Below are positions 28,147 through 38,643 of a stretch of DNA of 64,000 nucleotides, piece after piece. Each line of letters begins with the position of its first letter. Position 1 is the first letter of the stretch. The notes below the pieces were generated by a model. It was not told where the DNA came from and did not search any database. It worked only from the letters and a program-made list of their open reading frames with translations. Position numbers and translations under genes: made by a program. The DNA comes from CAVTWH01 sp963794685 (lineage in GTDB: Bacteria; Actinomycetota; Actinomycetes; Mycobacteriales; Micromonosporaceae), in NCBI GenBank assembly GCA_963794685.1, contig CAWCFK010000012.1, positions 1-64,000 of the forward strand, in the 5' to 3' direction.

Positions 28147-28419
28147 ACTGTGTCGGGCGCTACGCGCCCAGCTCCTCCAGATCAGTGAGAGGCCTGCCAA
28201 CCCGCCGGCCCGGGGTTCCCCGTCACGGCGACCACGGCGTCCGACAACTGCCGGCCGCGTGGTCATTCGACGGTACACCGAGATACCACGCACCGCGGTA
28301 CAGCATCCGGCCGTCCGCCCGCAATTTGGACAAAGCACGTAAGCACTGTGCGGGTAATCTCAGCCGCCTCTCAGCCGCGTCGTGCCGGGCGCGCCCCGTC
28401 GGGAACGCATCAACGCAGG

Positions 28420-28989
28420 TCAGCTGGAGTACACGCCGGCGCGCAGCACACCGACGTAGGGCAGCTCGCGGTACCGCTCGGCGTAGTCCAGGCCGTACCC
28501 GACGACGAACTCGTTGCTGATGTCGAAGCCGACGTACTTCACCGGCACCTGCACCTTGATCGCGTCCGGCTTGCGCAGCAGGGCGACCACCTCGACCGAC
28601 TCGGCCGACCGGCTCTGCAGGTACTTGAGCAGCCAGGAGAGGGTGAGCCCGGAGTCGACGATGTCCTCGACGACGATCACGTGCCGACCGGCGATGTCCC
28701 GGTCCAGGTCCTTGAGGATGCGGACCACGCCCGAGGAGGTGGAGCGCTGCCCGTACGAGGAGACGGCCATGAACTCCAGCTCGACCGCGGGGCCTTCGCG
28801 GCCGAGCGCGCGGGCGAAGTCGGCCATGAACATGATCGCGCCCTTGAGCATGCACACCAGCAGGATCGAGTCGACGCCGGCGTAGTCGGCGGACACCTGC
28901 TTGGCCAGCTCCGCGATCTTGTCCCGGATCTGCTCCTCGGAAACGATCACGCGGTCGATGTCCGCGTCGTACCAGCTGCCGTCGGCCAT
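28420..28989 (-). CDS. hpt: Hypoxanthine phosphoribosyltransferase
   Basis: A 189-residue purine salvage enzyme that makes IMP/GMP from hypoxanthine/guanine and PRPP. The PRPP-binding motif is VIVVEDIVDSGLTLSWLL, the flexible loop is FMAVSSYGQRSTSSG and the C-terminal motif is VGFDISNEFVVGYGLDYAERYR. The ATG at 28989 matches the usual N-terminus. It is followed by a 273-bp gap before ftsH, in which I see nothing recognisable. In mycobacteria tilS is directly upstream; here about 3 kb of other genes intervene. Confidence 0.96.
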   Translation of the reverse strand: MADGSWYDADIDRVIVSEEQIRDKIAELAKQVSADYAGVDSILLVCMLKGAIMFMADFARALGREGPAVELEFMAVSSYGQRSTSSGVVRILKDLDRDIAGRHVIVVEDIVDSGLTLSWLLKYLQSRSAESVEVVALLRKPDAIKVQVPVKYVGFDISNEFVVGYGLDYAERYRELPYVGVLRAGVYSS

Positions 28990-29107
28990 GGCGACAAGCC
29001 TGCCGTATCGACGGGCAGCGCCGTCCGCGGGGTGCGGACGGCGCTGCGTGCAAGTGTGGCGCCGGAATCGGCGCGGCCGAGGCGCAATTCGGTCAGCCGG
29101 AGCAGGA

Positions 29108-29232
29108 TCAGTCGTGGCAGTCACGGAGTCCGGGGTAGGCAGGGCCGGGCTGGCGGCTGTCGGCGCCGTAGCCGAGCAGTACGGCGAGGCCGGTACCCGA
29201 CGAACAGGAGCAGCAGAAATAGCAGGAAACAT
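29108..29232 (-). CDS. Small membrane protein, about 40 residues (frame-disrupted)
   Basis: Removing one T from ATGTTTCC near 29230 and one G from GTCGGGTACC near 29199 gives a continuous frame reading MFLLFLLLLFVGTGLAVLLG followed by a polar tail that ends GLRDCHD at TGA 29108. That is one membrane helix with a short cytoplasmic or external tail. I do not recognise it; very small membrane proteins of this type are common. Support is the coherent repaired frame only. Confidence 0.4.
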
Positions 29233-29389
29233 GGCGGGAACCCCTTGATGTGATTGGTGATCTGGGTTGTTCTCCGCCGGTGCGCACCGGAACTGACATC
29301 AAGCATCCCGCGACGCCGTCGGCAGCCCCCAGTGGCAGGATTGCCATGCATCCTCGATTTTCTGCCAGACGCCGGCTAGCAGTGTGGCC

Positions 29390-30499
29390 ATGGTCACTCG
29401 TGTCGCGGCGCTCGCGCTGGACGGCGTCGCCCCCTTCGAACTCGGCGTGGTCTGTGAGGTCTTCGGCACCGACCGGCGCGCCGACGGCTTCCCCGCACTA
29501 CGAGTTCACGCCTGTGCGGCGTCGACGGCGACCCGATCCGCACCAGCTCCGGCTTCGACATCACCCCGCAGCGCCGACCTCGACGCCGATCGACGCACGC
29601 CGACCTGGTCGCGGTACCCGCGCACCCGATCGGCTGCCCGGTCGCCACCGGCCGCGCTGGACGCGCTGCGCCGGGCGCACCAGCGGGGCGCCTACGTGCT
29701 GTCGCGTCTGCTCCGGGGGCGTTCCTGCTCGGCGAGGCCGGCCTGCTCGACGGCCGGCGCTGCACCACCCACTGGCGGTACGCCGACGAGCTGGCCGCGC
29801 CGCTTCCCGGCCGCCAAGGTCGAGCTGAACGTCGCTCTACGTGCAGGACGGCAACCTGCTCACCAGCGCCGGCACCGCCGCCGGCATCGACCTTGCCTGC
29901 ACCTGGTGCGCAGCGATGCACGGCTCGGCGGTCGCCACCGCGCTGGCCCGCCGGATGGTCGTGCCGCCGCACCGCGACGGCGGCCAGGCCCAGTACGTCG
30001 AGGCGCCGCTGCCGCGCCAGCCCGGACGCGCCCACCCTGGAGCCGCTGCTGACCTGGCTGGTCGAGCACCTGGACCGAGGCGGTGACCGTGGAGACGCTG
30101 GCGGCCCGGGTACACATGTCGCCGCGTACCTTCGCCCGCCGGTTCCGGGCCGAGGCCGGCGCCACCCCGCACGACTGGCTGACCAGCCAGCGGGTGCTGC
30201 TGGCCCGGCGACTGCTGGAGGAGACCGAGCTGGGCGTCGACGCGGTCGCCACGCGCTGCGGCTTCGGCGACGCGGCGACCCTGCGGCACCACTTCGCCCG
30301 CCGGGTCGGCGCCACCCCGCAGTCCTACCGCACCACCTTCCGCCGCCGCGACGCGACGCCGGCGAGCCAGCGCGATGCCGGCAGCCAGCACGACACCGGC
30401 AGCCAGCTAGCTAGTAGCCGAGGGCGCAGCCGTCGGCGCGGGGCTCGGAGCCGGCCACGTAGCCGCCGTCCGGGCTGCCGCCAGATCGCCTGCCCGTAG
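29390..30499 (+). pseudogene. AraC-family regulator with DJ-1/PfpI-like N-terminus (multiply frame-disrupted)
   Basis: Begins MVTRVAALALDGVAPFELGV, the start of a GATase1/DJ-1-like sensor domain as in FtrA/GlxA-type AraC regulators, and ends with two HTH motifs: VETLAARVHMSPRTFARRFR and LGVDAVATRCGFGDAATLRH with HFARRVGATPQSYRTTF. Between them the conserved segments switch frames at least four times (for example near 29494, 29640, 29700 and 30070). The HTH frame stays open to 30499, overlapping the end of the convergent ggt gene; the real end is probably near the CTAGCTAGTAG cluster at about 30407-30417. Sequence error is the likelier cause than decay because codon bias is kept. Confidence 0.65.
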
Positions 30500-32044
30500 C
30501 CGAAGAACTCGCCCGGGTCCACGGTCACCTCGTGACCCCGCTCGCGCAGCTCGCGCCACCAGCGCCGGGTCCAGTCCCGGCTCGACGGCCACCTGCCGGC
30601 CGCTGTGCCAGTACCAGCGCGGCGCGTCCAGGGCGGCCTGCGGGTCCAGTCCGTCGTCCACGGTGGACAGCGCCACCTGCACGATGCCCCTGCGGCTGCA
30701 TGTGCCCGCCCATCACGCCGAACGGGCCGACCGGCGCGCCGTCACGGGTCAGGAACGCCGGAATGATGGTGTGGTACGGCCGCTTGCCGGGCGCCACCGC
30801 GTTCGGGTGGCCGGGTTCCAGCGCGAAGCCGGCGCCCCGGTTCTGCAGCCCGAAGCCCGTACCCGGGGACCACCACGTGCGAGCCGAAGCCCATGTAGTT
30901 GGACTGGATGAGGCTGACCATCATGCCGTCGGAGTCGGCGGCACACAGGTAGACGGTGCCGCCCCGGGCCGGGTCGCCGGGCGGCGGGTCACCGGCCCGC
31001 TCGCCGATCAGCGCCCGCCGCGCCGCCAGCGTACTCCTCGCTCGAGCAGCGCCTCGACCGGGACCGCGCACGGCGTCCGGGTCGGCGACGTAGGCGTGCG
31101 CGTCGGCGAAGGCCGAGCTTCATCGCCTCGATCTGCCGGTGCAGCCGCTCCCCGGGGGTGGCGGCCGGCAGGTCCAGCCCGTCCAGGATGGCCAGCGCCA
31201 GCAGCGCCACGATGCCCTGCCCGTTCGGCGGGATCTCCCACACCTCGTGGCCGCGGTACCGGGCGCTGATCGGGTCCACCCAGGTCGACGGTGTGCGCCG
31301 CCAGGTCGGCCTCGGTGATCAGCCCGCCGGTCCGCCGGGCGGCGTCGGCCACGCGCCTGGGCGATCTCGCCGTGGTAGAAGTCCTCCGCCTTCGAGTCGG
31401 CGATCAGGCGCAGGGTCCGGGCCGCGTCCGGGTTGCTGAACCGCTCGCCGGCCCGCGGCGCCCGGCCGTCCGGTCGGAACACCCGCGCCCACTCGGCGAA
31501 CTCCGGCCCGGTCAGCCGCGGCCGGACCCGAGCCACGGTCGCCGCCCAGCCGGCCGCCACCCCGGGCGACACCGGCTAGCCGCCGGCCGCACCAGGCGAT
31601 CGCGTCGGCGAACAGCTCCGCGAACGGCAGCGCGCCGAACCGGTCGTGCAGGTCCCGCCAGCCGGCCGGGGCGCCGGGCACGGTCACCGGCAGCCAGCCG
31701 TGCGACGGCATCACCGCCTCGGCGCGGGCCTGGTCGCCGCCGAGCGCGCCGGGCGCCGGGGCCACCCCGGCCGCCCGTGCCCGGTCCAGGGTGAGCGCGG
31801 CCGGCGAGCGGCCGGAGGCGTTCAGGCCGTGCAGGGTCGAGCCGTCCCAGACCAGTGCGAACAGGTCGCCGCCGATGTCGTTGGAGCCGGGCTGCACCTG
31901 GGTCAGGGCGATCGCGGTGGCGATCGCGGCGTCGACCGCGTTGCCGCCCCGGCGCAGGATGGCCAGGCCGGCCGACGCGGCGAGCGGTTGGCTGGTGGCC
32001 ACCACTCCGCGCGGGGCGTACAGGGGTTTCCGGGGTGCGGACAT
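30411..32044 (-). pseudogene. Gamma-glutamyltransferase family protein (multiply frame-disrupted)
   Basis: The N-terminal segment KPLYAPRGVVATSQPLAASA and GGNAVDAAIATAIALTQVQP is typical of the gamma-glutamyltranspeptidase family. The processing site with the nucleophile threonine is GGTVYLCAADSDGMMVSLIQ, followed by SNYMGFGSHVVVPG, PYHTIIPAFLTRDG, FGVMGGHMQPQGH and a C-terminus ending EPRADGCALGY at TAG 30411. The pieces lie in all three frames with about seven or eight changes. No lipid or Sec signal is obvious, unlike periplasmic GGTs, so it could be the cytoplasmic or acylase-like branch. It sits between hpt and tilS, which are neighbours in mycobacteria. Confidence 0.7.
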
Positions 32045-32113
32045 TCCATGATCACAGCGCATCGGCGCCGGTGAGGGAAGGGTTTCGGACAGATCCGGGG
32101 GCAAGGCGACGGG

Positions 32114-33095
32114 TCAGTCCGCTGCCGCCAGCCGGTCGGCGCGCCGGGCCACCAGCACCCCGCCGGGCAGCGCCACCGGCCCCTGGCCGTGCCACCCGGT
32201 GACCAGGGCGTCGAGGGCGTCCAGGTGGACGGCGGAGAGCGCGCCGCCGGAGACCCCCAGTTCCCGCGTGTACGAGCGGAGCAGCCGTCCCCGGATCGCC
32301 GGGGCGAGCGCCGCGAGCGCCGGCACCTTCAGCCCGCCGGCCGGGTGCCGGACGTCGGGCGCGACCTGCTCGGCCAGCGCGTCCAGGGCGGTCAGGTCGG
32401 CCGCCACCAGCCGCGCGGTCCGGGCCAGGTTGCTCCACCACGTCGGGGCCGAGGGCGTCGACCAGCACGCCGAGCCCGGCCCGGATCCGGGCACGGGCGT
32501 AGGACGGGTCCACGTTGTGCGGGTCCTGCCAGGGCGACAGCTGCGACTCGACGCAGAACTGCGCGGTCTGCGCGCGCGAGGTGTCGAGCAACGGGCGACG
32601 GAACTCCACCCCGTGCCGGGTGAACGTCGCCGGCATCCCGGCCAGCCCGCGCGGGCCGGCACCCCGGGCCAGCGCCAGCAGTACCGTCTCCGCCTGGTCG
32701 TCGCGGGTGTGCCCGAGCAGCACGGCGGCCGCGTCGTGCTCGCGGGCGGCATCCGCCAGGGCCAGGTAGCGGGCATCGCGGGCGGCTGCTTCCGGGCCAC
32801 CCGCGCCGTCCACCCGGACCGTGGTCGCCACCGCCGGGGACAGTCCGCCGTGCTCGCCCCAGGCCGCCACGTCCGCTGCCCGCTCGACGGAGCCCGGTTG
32901 CAGGCCGTGGTCCACGGTCACCAGTCCGGCCCGCAGCGCCGGCCGGGGGGCGACGAAAGCGGTGGCGGCGGCGAGCGCCAGCGAGTCGCCGCCACCGGAG
33001 CAGGCCACCAGCACGAGACTCCCAGCGGGTACCCCGGCAAGGTCTGACCGGACCGCCGACCGCCCGGCGGCGACCGCCGGCGGCAGCCGGCCCAC
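32114..33095 (-). CDS. tilS: tRNA(Ile)-lysidine synthase TilS (one frame disruption)
   Basis: Adds lysine to C34 of the CAU-anticodon tRNA-Ile. The ATP-pyrophosphatase P-loop is VACSGGGDSLALAAA, with VTVDHGLQPGS, GHTRDDQAETVLLAL and the C-terminal half of the N-type domain RPLLDTSRAQ and DPSYARARIR. One extra base near 32430 splits the frame; repair gives 326 residues. It starts 7 bp after the zincin gene on the same strand. The order zincin-tilS-(hpt) follows mycobacteria. Confidence 0.9.
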
Positions 33096-33102
33096 CAGCG
33101 GG

Positions 33103-34145
33103 TTAGTCGATTACCCGGGCGACCCAGGCGTCCGGGTCGGCCAGCTCGGACAGCCGGGGCAGGGTGATCGGGGACTCCCAGATCCGGTTGAACTCGGCCA
33201 TCCCGACCCGCTCCACCACGGTGTGCACGAACTTGCGGCCCTCGGCGTACTGGCGCATCTTCACCTCGACGCCGAGCAGCTTGCGCAGCATCTTCTCCAC
33301 CGGGTTGCCGCCCTCGCGACGCTGGTTGAACCGGGCCCGGATCTCGTCGACGGTGGGCACCACGTCCGGCCCGACACCGTCCATCACGAACTCGGCGTGC
33401 CCTTCCAGCAGCGTCATCAGCGCGGTGAGCCGGTCCAGCACCGCCTTCTGCGCCGGGCGTCTGCACCAGGTCGAGGACGGAGGCCCGGCTGTCCGGGTTG
33501 CGCACCACGTCGGACAGTGACGCGATCCCCCGCCGCAGCCGGTCGAAGACCTGGTCGCCGGCCTGCGAGGCGTCCACGAACGCGCGCACCTCGCCGAGGA
33601 AGTGGCCGCGCAGCCACGGCACCGCCGTGAACTGGGTGCGGTGGGTGACCTCGTGCAGGCAGACCCACAGCCGGAAGTCGTGCGGGTCGGCCGACGAGCT
33701 TCCGCTCGACCTCCACCACGTTGGGCGCGACCAGCAGCAGGATGCCCGGGTCGGCGGAGAACACCTCGTACTGGCCGAGCACCTTGCCGGACAGGTAGGC
33801 CAGCACCGTGCCGGCCTGCACGCCGGTGAGCCGGGAGCCGACGGCGGTGGTGAACGCGCCCGGCTCCTTGTCGCCGATCAGCTGGCTGACCAGCGGGTTG
33901 ATGACCTGGCGGAGGCCGAGGATGTTGGTGGCGGCCCAGTCCCGACGGTCCACCACCCGGACGGGAGGGTGCGTGACCATCGGGTGCATCCCGGTGTAGC
34001 GCAGCACGTGACCGGCTGCGTCATCGGTGAGTCGGCGCAGGTCGGCGACGACGTCGGCGGCTTCGGAGAAGGACACGTGCGGACCGGACTTACCCAGCGC
34101 GCCCGCGGTCGCGGTCGCCAGGTCCCAGTCGACAAACTGCGCCAT
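33103..34145 (-). CDS. Zinc-dependent metalloprotease, zincin-like family near tilS (frame-disrupted)
   Basis: A protein of about 346 residues after removing two bases. The zinc motif HEVTH lies in LHEVTHRTQFTAVPWLRGH at about 33610-33655. The N-terminal half (FVDWDLATATAGAL, DRRDWAATNILGLRQVINPL) and the C-terminal half (LLEGHAEFVMDGVGPDVVP, GRKFVHTVVERVG) match the actinobacterial family that sits between tilS and dacB, as Rv3626c does. Frame changes occur near 33690 and 33455. No signal peptide is visible, so it is probably cytoplasmic. Its substrate is unknown. Confidence 0.85.
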
Positions 34146-34221
34146 CACCCCACCGTACCCGGCGCGCGCCGACCGGCACGGTCTTCGCTGCCGCGGGCGA
34201 TCCCGCTCCGGTCGCCGACTG

Positions 34222-37200
34222 TCAGCGCACCGCGGCCAGGGCGGCGGCCACCCGGTCCAGGGCCGCCTCGGCGGCGGGCGAGCCGTTGGGTACCGCGTCG
34301 GCCATCACCGCGAACGCCAGCAGCCGACCACCCGCGTCCACCACCAGCCCGGCGAGGGTACTGACGCCGGTCAGGGTGCCGGTCTTGGCGCGCACGTCAC
34401 CGACGCCGCCCGACCGCGCTCGGATCGTGGTACCGGCTCGCCAGCGTGCCCGAGTAGCCGGCCACCGGCAGGCCGGTGAGCAGCCCGTGCAGCTCCGGGT
34501 GGCTGGCACCGCAGGCCACCACGAGCAGGCCGGTGAGCAGCCCCGGGGTGAGCCGGTCCAGGTTGGACAGCCCGGAACCGTCGACCAGGCTCGACCCGCC
34601 GGTGGGTACGCCCAGGTCGGCCAGGGTCTTGAAGACCGCCTGTGCGGCGCCGGTGAAGCTCGCCTCCATCGCCGGCGGCCAGCGCGACCTGGCGGACCAG
34701 TACCTCGGCCACGGTGTTGTCGCTGGCCGAGAGCATCATCTCGACCAGCCGCACCATCGGCGGCGAGTACACCACGCCGAGCTGTTGGCCCGGGGCCAGC
34801 GAGCCGCCGGCCGGGCTGGCGTCGCCGGACTCGGCCGGCGCGGCCGAGGCGGCGGTACCCACCGGCGCGGTGCCCGGACGGCGGCCGCGTTCGACAGCCC
34901 GAGCAGCCGGGCGAACGCCTGGCCGGCGGCCAGGTCCGGCTTGGCGAACCGGGCGCTGTTCTTGGTCGGGTTGCTGCGTCCGCCGTCGGTCATCAGTGCG
35001 GTGATCCGGGCGGTCTGCCCGCTGGCCAGGTCGTCCGGGTCCCAGCCCTGGGCGGTGCTCGGCCCGACGAAGAGCGACGAGTCCACGATCACCTTGGTCG
35101 GTGCGGTGCCGCCGAGCACCCGCTTCACCTGGGCGGCCAGGTCGGACAGCAGCGCCGCCCCGGCGTAGGTCGGCTTGCCGGCGGCCAGCGTCGGGTCACC
35201 GCCGCCGATGATGACCACCTCGCCCGGGTTGGCGCCGGCCACCACCCGGGTCGGGATCCGGTACGCGCCGCCCCGGGCAGCCAGCACCGCAGCCGCCGTG
35301 GTGAGTTTGTTGGTGGACGCCGGGATCATCGCGTCGGTCGGCCCGTTGGCGAACAGCTCGCTGCCGGTGGACGCGTCGACCACGCTCACCCGGACGTGCG
35401 GGCCCAGATTCGGGTCGGCGAGCAGCCCGGTGAGGGCCGCCTCGATAGTGGCCGCACTCGGTGCGGGCGCGTCGGAGTCGGCCGCGGCGAGTACCGGCGG
35501 CGGCGCAGGTTCGCTGGTCGTCGGCGCGGCGGTCGGGTGCGCGGCGGTACCGAAGAGCGCGCTCGGCCGGGCGGCCACCAGACCGGCCCCGACCAACGCC
35601 AGTACAACCAGGCAGGCGGCCAGCAGCAGCCAGGTACGCGTCCGCGACCGGCGTACTGCCACGGCGCCCGGCGCGCTCTCCTCGACCGGGCGCACCGGGT
35701 CGGGGGCCGTCGCACGTCGCTGCTCCTGGTCGGTCCTCGACCGGCCGGGCTGGTCGGCGTAGCGCTGCTGCTCGGTGCTGTCCGGCAGGCTGGCCCGACC
35801 GGGGCGCGGCGGCTCCGGACGCACGGTCCGATCCGGCTGCTCGTAGCGCGCCGGCTGATCCCGTCGCTCGGCCTGGTCACGCCGCTCGGCCTGGTCGAAG
35901 CCGGCCGGCTGATCGAAACGGCCGGGCTGATCGACGCGGCTCGGCTGCTCGAACCGGCCGGCTGATCGGACCGGCTCGGCTGATCGAACCGGCCGGGCTG
36001 ATCGAACCTGCTCGGCTGGTCGGAGCGGCTCGGCTGGTCGAAACGGCTCGGCTGGTCGAGGTAGGTCGGCTGGTCGGGGCGGCTCGGGCGGTCGGCCGGG
36101 CGCGGTGGGTGGTTCGGCGCGAACGACTGTGGGGTCTCGGCCGGGTGCGGTCGGACGGGCCGGAGGACTTTGCGGGTAGCCGCCCTCGGCCGGGCCGACC
36201 GGGCTGGAAGGACTGCGGGGCATCGGGTCGGGGCGGTGGGAATGCCTGGTCGCGGCCGGGTGCGGGCGGCTGCGCGGAGGGGGGGCCGCCCTCGGTGGGG
36301 CGGCCGGGCTGGAAGGACTGCGGCGCATCCGGTCGGGCGGGTGGGAACGCCTGGTCGGGGCGGGCCGGGTAGGCCGAGGGCTGGTCGGGGCGGCCCGGAT
36401 GACCGGGCTGCAGCTCGGGGCGGCCGGGCTGCTGCTCTGGGCATGGGCTGCTGCTCTGGGCGACCGGGCTGGCCGGGGGTGAACGCGGTCGGTTGGCCGG
36501 TGGGGAAGTGGTCGGCTGGCCGGGTAGTTGGTCGGGCCGGGCTGCGGGTGACGGCCGTAGTCCGGCCGGTCGGCCGGCGGGACGGGGGGAACTGGTCCGG
36601 TTGTTCAGCCGGGCGGCTCGGGAAGGCGGGCGGCTCGGGCTGCGGGCGGCGCTGGTAGGTGTCCGGGTCCACCGGCCTGGCCGGCGGGTACTGGCTCGGC
36701 TCGCCGGGCCGGGTGGCGTCGCCGGGCCGGCGGAATCCCGGGCGGCCGGTCTCGCTCGGACGGGTGGGAGCGGCGGGCGGCTCGGTGCGAGCGGCGCGCC
36801 ACGGGTAGGCGTCGGGCTCCGCCGGGCGGGCCGGCCGGTCGGCGGTGCCTGCGGCGGGCGGCGGCGGGGGGGGCGGAGCGCGGTGCGGGCGGGGGGTCGG
36901 GCGGCGGACCGGGACCGGCGCGGGTGGGACCGGGGTGGCACGGGCTCGAGCACCCGTGCTCGGCAGCCGGTCGATCGGCGTCAGCCGCTCGGCCGGGCGC
37001 GGGCGGAGCCGGGGGGGGCGGTCGGCGGGGCGGGACGCGGGTGGTCGGCGGCGCCGGGGCGGAGGGGCTGGGGGCCGATGGCGGCAGCGCCGGGTGCCGC
37101 CGAGGCGGCGGGCCGATGGGACCCGGGGCAACGGCGGGCTGGCGGCATCCGGAGCGGCGGTCGGCGGCGGTCCCGAGGGAGACGGGGGGGCAGGGCACCG

Positions 37201-37903
37201 GTGCGGTCGCCGGGATCGGTCGGGGTCGGGGCACCGACGGGCGGTGTTGCCTGCTGACCCGCAGGCGCCTGCGGCACGGCTGACAGCGGTGGCGGGGGGC
37301 AGCCGGCGACACCGGGCGGCGGCGCCTCGGGGCGCGGCGACGTCCGGGGCGGCGGCTGGGCGGCGGGCGGCGGTGCCGGGATCCGGCCGGGCGACGGGCC
37401 GGGCGCGCCGAGGGGCGCGGCGCGGCCGGCGACTCGGCGGCGTTGCCGATGGGCGCGCCCGGCGGCGCGCGCGGCGGAGACGGTGGCGCGGCCGGCGGTG
37501 GGCCGGCGGGCGTGGTCGCGGGCGGCGCCGGGGGTTGGGGGGTGACGGCGCGCGGGGGCGATGCGGGGCGGTCGTCGTAGCGGTGCGGGGCCTCGGGGAC
37601 CGAACGCGCGGCCCGAGCGGCCGCGCGCATCTGCGGTGTCAACTTGTCGATAGGCGTCAGCTTGGGGCCGGCCGGCTTGGCGGCTGGTGGGTCACCCGGC
37701 GACGGCGACGTCTGCGCTGGTGACGAAGGTGACACCGGGGTACCGGAGGTGGGCGGCTCGGAACCGGGCGAGGCGGGGGCAGCGGCGGCGGTCGGAGTGA
37801 CAACCGGGTGCGAATCCGGCGAATCGGCGGCTGCGCTATCCTGCGGAGGCGGTTGCTGTACAGGGTTGGCGGGGTCGGGCTCGTGTGAGTCTTGCCGCTC
37901 CAC
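34222..37903 (-). CDS. dacB: D-alanyl-D-alanine carboxypeptidase (PBP4/DacB type) with very long proline-rich N-terminus (frame-disrupted)
   Basis: The C-terminal 430 residues are a PBP4-type DD-peptidase: membrane helix TWLLLAACLVVLALVGAGLV, serine motif PASTNKLTTAA (SxxK), SASDNTVAEVL (SxN) and AKTGTLTG (KTG). It would trim peptidoglycan peptides outside the membrane. Ahead of the helix lie about 750 residues of proline-rich cytoplasmic sequence with hexapeptide repeats (SRFDQP type, about 35890-36100) and longer repeats (APQSFQPGRP, twice). The GTG at 37903 follows AAGGGAGG by 5 bases. Many frame changes occur in the repeats and at about 34690, 34870 and 34430, so the N-terminal part could also be a separate gene. 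It is divergent from ppa. Confidence 0.75.
35885..36460. repeat. Tandem and direct repeats in the proline-rich part of dacB
   Basis: On the plus strand CGGCTGGTCGAA/GGGGCGG-type 18-bp units repeat between about 35885 and 36110, encoding the hexapeptide S-R-[FS]-D-Q-P on the minus strand. A longer unit of about 115 bp, including CTGGAAGGACTGCGG, occurs near 36200 and again near 36310. These repeats are where the frame is hardest to follow, and copy number may be misassembled. Confidence 0.7.
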
Positions 37904-38007
37904 AGGTGCCTCCCTTCTGATTCGGCCCAGGTCCTCGGTCACACTACTTGTGTCAAACGCGGTGGGGCGAGCGGTCGCAGCGGGGCGAACAACGAGGAGC
38001 GGTGAGC

Positions 38008-38577
38008 ATGGATTTCGACGTCACGGTTGAGATCCCCAAGGGGCAGCGCAACAAGTACGAGGTGGACCACGCCACCGGGCGGATCCGCCTGGACCGGACG
38101 CTGTTCACCTCCACCCAGTACCCGGCCGACTACGGCTTCATCGAGCTGACCCTCGGACTGGACGGTGACCCGCTCGACGCGCTGGTCCTGGTCCAGGAAC
38201 CGACGTTCCCAGGGTGCCTGATCCGTTGCCGCGCCATCGGAATGTTCCGGATGACTGACGAAAAGGGTGGCGACGACAAGGTGCTCTGCGTGCCCGCGTA
38301 CGACCCGCGGCTGGAGCACCTGCGCGACATCCACCACCTGGGCGAGTTCGACCGGCTGGAGATCCAGCACTTCTTCGAGGTCTACAAGGACCTGGAGCCG
38401 GGCAAGAGCGTCGAGGGCGCGAGCTGGGTCGGCCGGGTGGACGCGGAGGCCGAGATCCGGGCGTCGCAGCGGCGCCACGTCGACGGTGTGGCCAGTGGCG
38501 AGTACCACGATCCGGGCGTCTGGGCGGTGGCAGCAAACCGCCCACTACAGATCGAAAGTACCGAATCAGACTCTTAA
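38008..38577 (+). CDS. ppa: Inorganic pyrophosphatase
   Basis: A 189-residue family I soluble pyrophosphatase that hydrolyses PPi to drive biosynthesis. Family motifs are EIPKGQRNKYEVDHATGRIR, YPADYGFI, the metal-binding signature DGDPLDALVL and DEKGGDDKVLCVP, with HHLGEFDRLEIQHFFEVYKD near the end. The ATG at 38008 is preceded by GAGGAGCGGTGAGC. It is divergent from dacB with a 104-bp shared promoter region, as in mycobacteria. Confidence 0.96.
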   Translation: MDFDVTVEIPKGQRNKYEVDHATGRIRLDRTLFTSTQYPADYGFIELTLGLDGDPLDALVLVQEPTFPGCLIRCRAIGMFRMTDEKGGDDKVLCVPAYDPRLEHLRDIHHLGEFDRLEIQHFFEVYKDLEPGKSVEGASWVGRVDAEAEIRASQRRHVDGVASGEYHDPGVWAVAANRPLQIESTESDS

Positions 38578-38643
38578 TCACTATCTGTCCGATATTGTCG
38601 GGGAGTCCGTAACCCACCCCGGTGATACGGCAGGTGGTGTGCG

